Positions 61,704-64,000 of a DNA stretch of 64,000 nt are shown one piece after another (the first letter of the stretch is position 1; every line of letters starts with the position of its first letter). The DNA lies in NCBI RefSeq assembly GCF_965227785.1, contig NZ_OZ245785.1, positions 1,240,001-1,304,000 on the forward strand. The letters run 5' to 3'. Below the pieces are notes generated by a model, which searched no databases, was not told the DNA's origin, and was given only the letters and a program-made list of their open reading frames with translations. The stretch comes from Gracilimonas sp965227785. GTDB taxonomy: Bacteria; Bacteroidota; Rhodothermia; Balneolales; Balneolaceae. Position numbers and translations under genes: made by a program.

Positions 61704-62621
61704 TCAGGACCCGGTTCGTATCGCTAAATTATGAAAGTCGCCTGCTGATATTTTATTAAATCCTCTTCCTTCAGGAAGCTCACTGATTTGTCCTTCATCG
61801 TTACGCTCCCAACCCCAGGCTATGATACGCCCTTCTTCTGTTAAAGCCAGACTATGTGAATATCCTCCTGAAATAGCAACAAATCCTTTTTCTTTTGGTG
61901 CAGAACTAACTTCTTTTTTCAGATCCCAGCCCCAGGCTACAATACTCCCATCTTCCCTGAGGGCTAAACTATGACGGGAACCCGCAGATATAGCAATATA
62001 CCCTGATTCAGCTGGTGTATCTTCCACAGACCCAAACATATCATCTCCCCATGCAACCACGGTACCATCTTCCTTGAGGGCCAGATTGTGATAAGCTCCC
62101 GCCGATATTGCTATAAAATCGTTCCCCCTTGGAATATCACTGATCAGACCGTTGGTATTCCAGCCCCAACCATGAATACTTCCATCTTTATGGAGAGCCA
62201 GACTGTGATTACCCCCCGCTGATACAGCTATAAATCCCCCTTCCTTTGGAACTCTGCCCCGGGCATATCGTTCGTTTACCGTATAATCCCATCCCCAGTA
62301 AACTATTGTACTGTCTTTGGTAATAGCTACGTTATGATTATTTCCGGCCGCCACATCCAAGAATCCAATCCCTTTGGGAGTTCCGGAAACCTGTTGATCC
62401 CCATCGGTTCCCCAGGCCGCAATACTGCCATCATTCCGAAGACCTACACTATGAAGATAACCCGCAGATATATCAATAAAATCTGCTCCGGCAGGAGTGT
62501 TAGTCACCTGACCTCGTTTATCACCTCCCCAGGAAACAATCTTGCCTTCTTTCTGCGACTCTGCAGATAACAAGGTAATTAGTACAGGCACCACCAATAG
62601 AAATCTAAACTGAAAAATCAT
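61704..62621 (-). CDS. RCC1-repeat seven-bladed propeller protein
   Basis: A secreted repeat protein; with the ATG at 62621 it has 305 residues and a short signal peptide (MIFQFRFLLVVPVLITLLSA). Seven units of about 37-40 residues each carry HSLALREDGSIVAWGWD-like sequences (KIVSWGGD, SIAAWGTD, TIVYWGWD, SIHGWGWN, TVVAWGDD, SIVAWGWD, RIIAWGWE), as expected for a seven-bladed RCC1 propeller. No extra domain is seen, and there is no T9SS sorting domain. An upstream in-frame start at 62705 would add a poor 28-residue N-terminus. Function is unknown. Confidence 0.85.
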   Translation of the reverse strand: MIFQFRFLLVVPVLITLLSAESQKEGKIVSWGGDKRGQVTNTPAGADFIDISAGYLHSVGLRNDGSIAAWGTDGDQQVSGTPKGIGFLDVAAGNNHNVAITKDSTIVYWGWDYTVNERYARGRVPKEGGFIAVSAGGNHSLALHKDGSIHGWGWNTNGLISDIPRGNDFIAISAGAYHNLALKEDGTVVAWGDDMFGSVEDTPAESGYIAISAGSRHSLALREDGSIVAWGWDLKKEVSSAPKEKGFVAISGGYSHSLALTEEGRIIAWGWERNDEGQISELPEGRGFNKISAGDFHNLAIRTGS

Positions 62622-62665
62622 ACTTACAGGGTATTTTTGATGAATCGTTAATAATACGTGATTTA

Positions 62666-62701
62666 TAAAAAAACCCGTATAGCAATTTTCAGCTATACGG
62701 G
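62666..62701 (-). terminator. Rho-independent terminator of the LRR protein gene
   Basis: CCCGTATAGC and GCTATACGGG form a perfect 10-bp stem around AATTTTCA, with an A-run on the plus strand (T-run on the minus strand), 49 bp after the stop of the minus-strand LRR gene. Confidence 0.9.
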
Positions 62702-62749
62702 CCACTAAATATCAGAAACAAGCTGAGTAATAATCTCAGCTATAGCCAA

Positions 62750-64000
62750 TTATTTAATCAGCATCATTTTTTGGGTTGAAACCCGGTCTCCAGCTTCTAA
62801 TCTGTAAATATAACTTCCACTTGCGAACTTAGAAGCGTCAAAATTCACTTCATAGTTACCCGCAACTTTAAAGTTATTTACCAGGGTAGCTACCTCTTGA
62901 CCAAGCATGTTGTATACCGTTAGCGAAACTGTGGCTGCCTCTGGGATCGCATACTTGATTTTTGTAGTGGGATTGAATGGGTTCGGGTAGTTTTGCTGTA
63001 ACTGGAATCTATTAGGTGTTCCATCATACTCTGTTGATACCGTTCCACACGATACATTTGTGCGAGACACATTGTAATATGCTGTTGGATAGCTTTCTTC
63101 AGCGAATGCAGGAATACCGGCAATCCAATCTTCAAAAGCAGAATCATTTGGTTCACAGATCTCTGTTCCATCATATTCAAGAACACGCATAAAAATAGCG
63201 TCCGTAAGGCCAATTGGCAGTTCACCCGTGAGTCCTGCATTACCTGATAACTGCAATGCCCCTAATACACTCAGATCGTCTGTAACACGTCCGGCATCTG
63301 CCAGTGCAGCAGGCACGTCACCACTTAACTGATTATTTGATAGGTTTAGTGAGTCAAGTTGTATGGTATTCCCCAATGAAGCCGGTATACTTCCGGTGAG
63401 GCTATTATCATCTAAAGCTAAGGTAGTAAGGTTAACCGCAATCAAACCTTCACCGAAGAAAGAAGGAATTTCACCTGTAAGTCCTAAGCCTCCCAATCCC
63501 AGATAGGAAAGGTTGTCCATATCTGATAACCAGGATGGGATTTCAGTCATCTCAATTCCGGTTCTGGATAATTCCAGCGTACTCCAGTTTTTAGTTTCGA
63601 ACCAGCTGGGCAAGCTACCGGACAGATCCGGGTTATCGCTTACATTTAGTGTTTCGAGCTGCAGGTTAATAAGGTTATTGTCAGATATATCACCGGTTAC
63701 TCCTACATCTTCCAGAGTAAGACTGGTTACATTACCAATACTTCCTCCTAACCAGTCTGGAATATTTCCAACCGTCATATTCACATTATCAATAAGGGTA
63801 ATTTCCTGCAAGCTGTTGACTACAGAAAATGCTTCAGGCAATCCTCCCTCTATATTCAGGTCTTCAAGGTGAACCGATATAAGATCAGCATTTGCCCATT
63901 CGGCAGGAATAGTTCCGGTAATGCCCATATTAGAAAAATGGACATCTTCCAGGTTGGCAACATCTCCTACCCATGCAGGTAGTTCGCCGGTCCATCCACC
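62750..64000 (-). CDS. Leucine-rich-repeat T9SS-sorted protein, 5' end beyond the window
   Basis: Partial: the minus-strand frame stays open to the window edge, so at least 416 residues are visible and the N-terminus is missing. It has plant-type leucine-rich repeats (LTGEIPSFFGEGLIAVNLTT, LTGSIPASLGNTIQLDSLNL, LSGDVPAALADAG) over most of its length, which form a curved protein-binding scaffold. The last 80 residues are a type A T9SS sorting domain (LQQNYPNPFNPTTKIKYAIP, ending TQKMMLIK), so it is predicted to be surface-attached. It is closed by a strong terminator and follows the RCC1 protein on the same strand. Confidence 0.88.
   Translation of the reverse strand, partial: GGWTGELPAWVGDVANLEDVHFSNMGITGTIPAEWANADLISVHLEDLNIEGGLPEAFSVVNSLQEITLIDNVNMTVGNIPDWLGGSIGNVTSLTLEDVGVTGDISDNNLINLQLETLNVSDNPDLSGSLPSWFETKNWSTLELSRTGIEMTEIPSWLSDMDNLSYLGLGGLGLTGEIPSFFGEGLIAVNLTTLALDDNSLTGSIPASLGNTIQLDSLNLSNNQLSGDVPAALADAGRVTDDLSVLGALQLSGNAGLTGELPIGLTDAIFMRVLEYDGTEICEPNDSAFEDWIAGIPAFAEESYPTAYYNVSRTNVSCGTVSTEYDGTPNRFQLQQNYPNPFNPTTKIKYAIPEAATVSLTVYNMLGQEVATLVNNFKVAGNYEVNFDASKFASGSYIYRLEAGDRVSTQKMMLIK

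Noticed and set aside
1..64000. CRISPR array
   Set aside because: No regularly spaced identical repeats of 25-40 bp were seen; the repeats present are intergenic palindromes and short AT-rich units.

Overview
The window looks like chromosomal DNA of a Balneolaeota/Rhodothermota-type bacterium (Balneola or Gracilimonas kind; this is an inference). The clues are several secreted proteins ending in a type IX secretion (T9SS, type A) sorting domain with the 'NPFNP' signature, a YtxJ-type bacillithiol-linked redox protein, Bacteroidetes-style lipoprotein signals, and moderate GC content judged by eye. Most genes are chromosomal housekeeping or envelope genes. No phage or insertion sequence was recognised.

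Layout. 0-7.3 kb: a XerD-type recombinase, a beta-propeller lipoprotein, gamma-glutamyltransferase, methylthioribose-1-phosphate isomerase, a YtxJ-like protein, a UPF0173 metal-dependent hydrolase and small membrane proteins. 7.4-14.8 kb: an efflux operon of one membrane-fusion lipoprotein and two different RND permeases. 14.9-16.5 kb: an acyl-ACP thioesterase and an aldo/keto reductase, convergent around a palindromic repeat. 16.6-21.9 kb, minus strand: a large T9SS protein, then a DUF3098/DUF92/dicarboxylate-symporter cluster. 22.0-28.0 kb, plus strand: Maf, a TPR protein, a secreted amidotransferase-like protein, MazG and citrate synthase. 28.1-31.4 kb, minus strand: leuS and a VapBC toxin-antitoxin pair. 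31.5-37.2 kb: a DUF885 metallopeptidase, then two AT-rich genes, all bracketed by an imperfect direct repeat that contains a decayed copy of the DUF885 3' end. 37.3-45.1 kb, minus strand: a compact seven-gene run, gatB - TlpA-like - tpiA - purD - NHL protein - luxE-like - luxC-like. 45.2-50.4 kb, plus strand: T9SS proteins, a dienelactone hydrolase and a lipoprotein. At 50.5 kb is tRNA-Leu(CAG), whose 3' half and terminator are exactly repeated 132 bp downstream.

51.0-61.6 kb is a pectin/uronate catabolic locus. It has a PL2-like pectate lyase and a GH28 polygalacturonase, both exported, together with UxaC, UxaB, UxaA, an SDR dehydrogenase resembling the short-chain D-mannonate oxidoreductases, and a LacI-type regulator. 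A shared 17-bp motif built on TTAACCGGTAA lies upstream of uxaB, upstream of the SDR gene and in the lyase/polygalacturonase divergent promoter region. I propose it as the regulator's operator. The inferred route is polygalacturonate to galacturonate, tagaturonate, altronate and then 2-keto-3-deoxygluconate; no uptake system, KDG kinase or KDPG aldolase is in the window. The window ends with an RCC1-repeat protein and a leucine-rich-repeat T9SS protein truncated by the window edge.

Several different small palindromic or tandem repeat families lie between genes, sometimes overlapping stop codons. The two strongest structural observations are the repeat-flanked AT-rich module at 33-37 kb and the tRNA 3'-end duplication at 50.5 kb.
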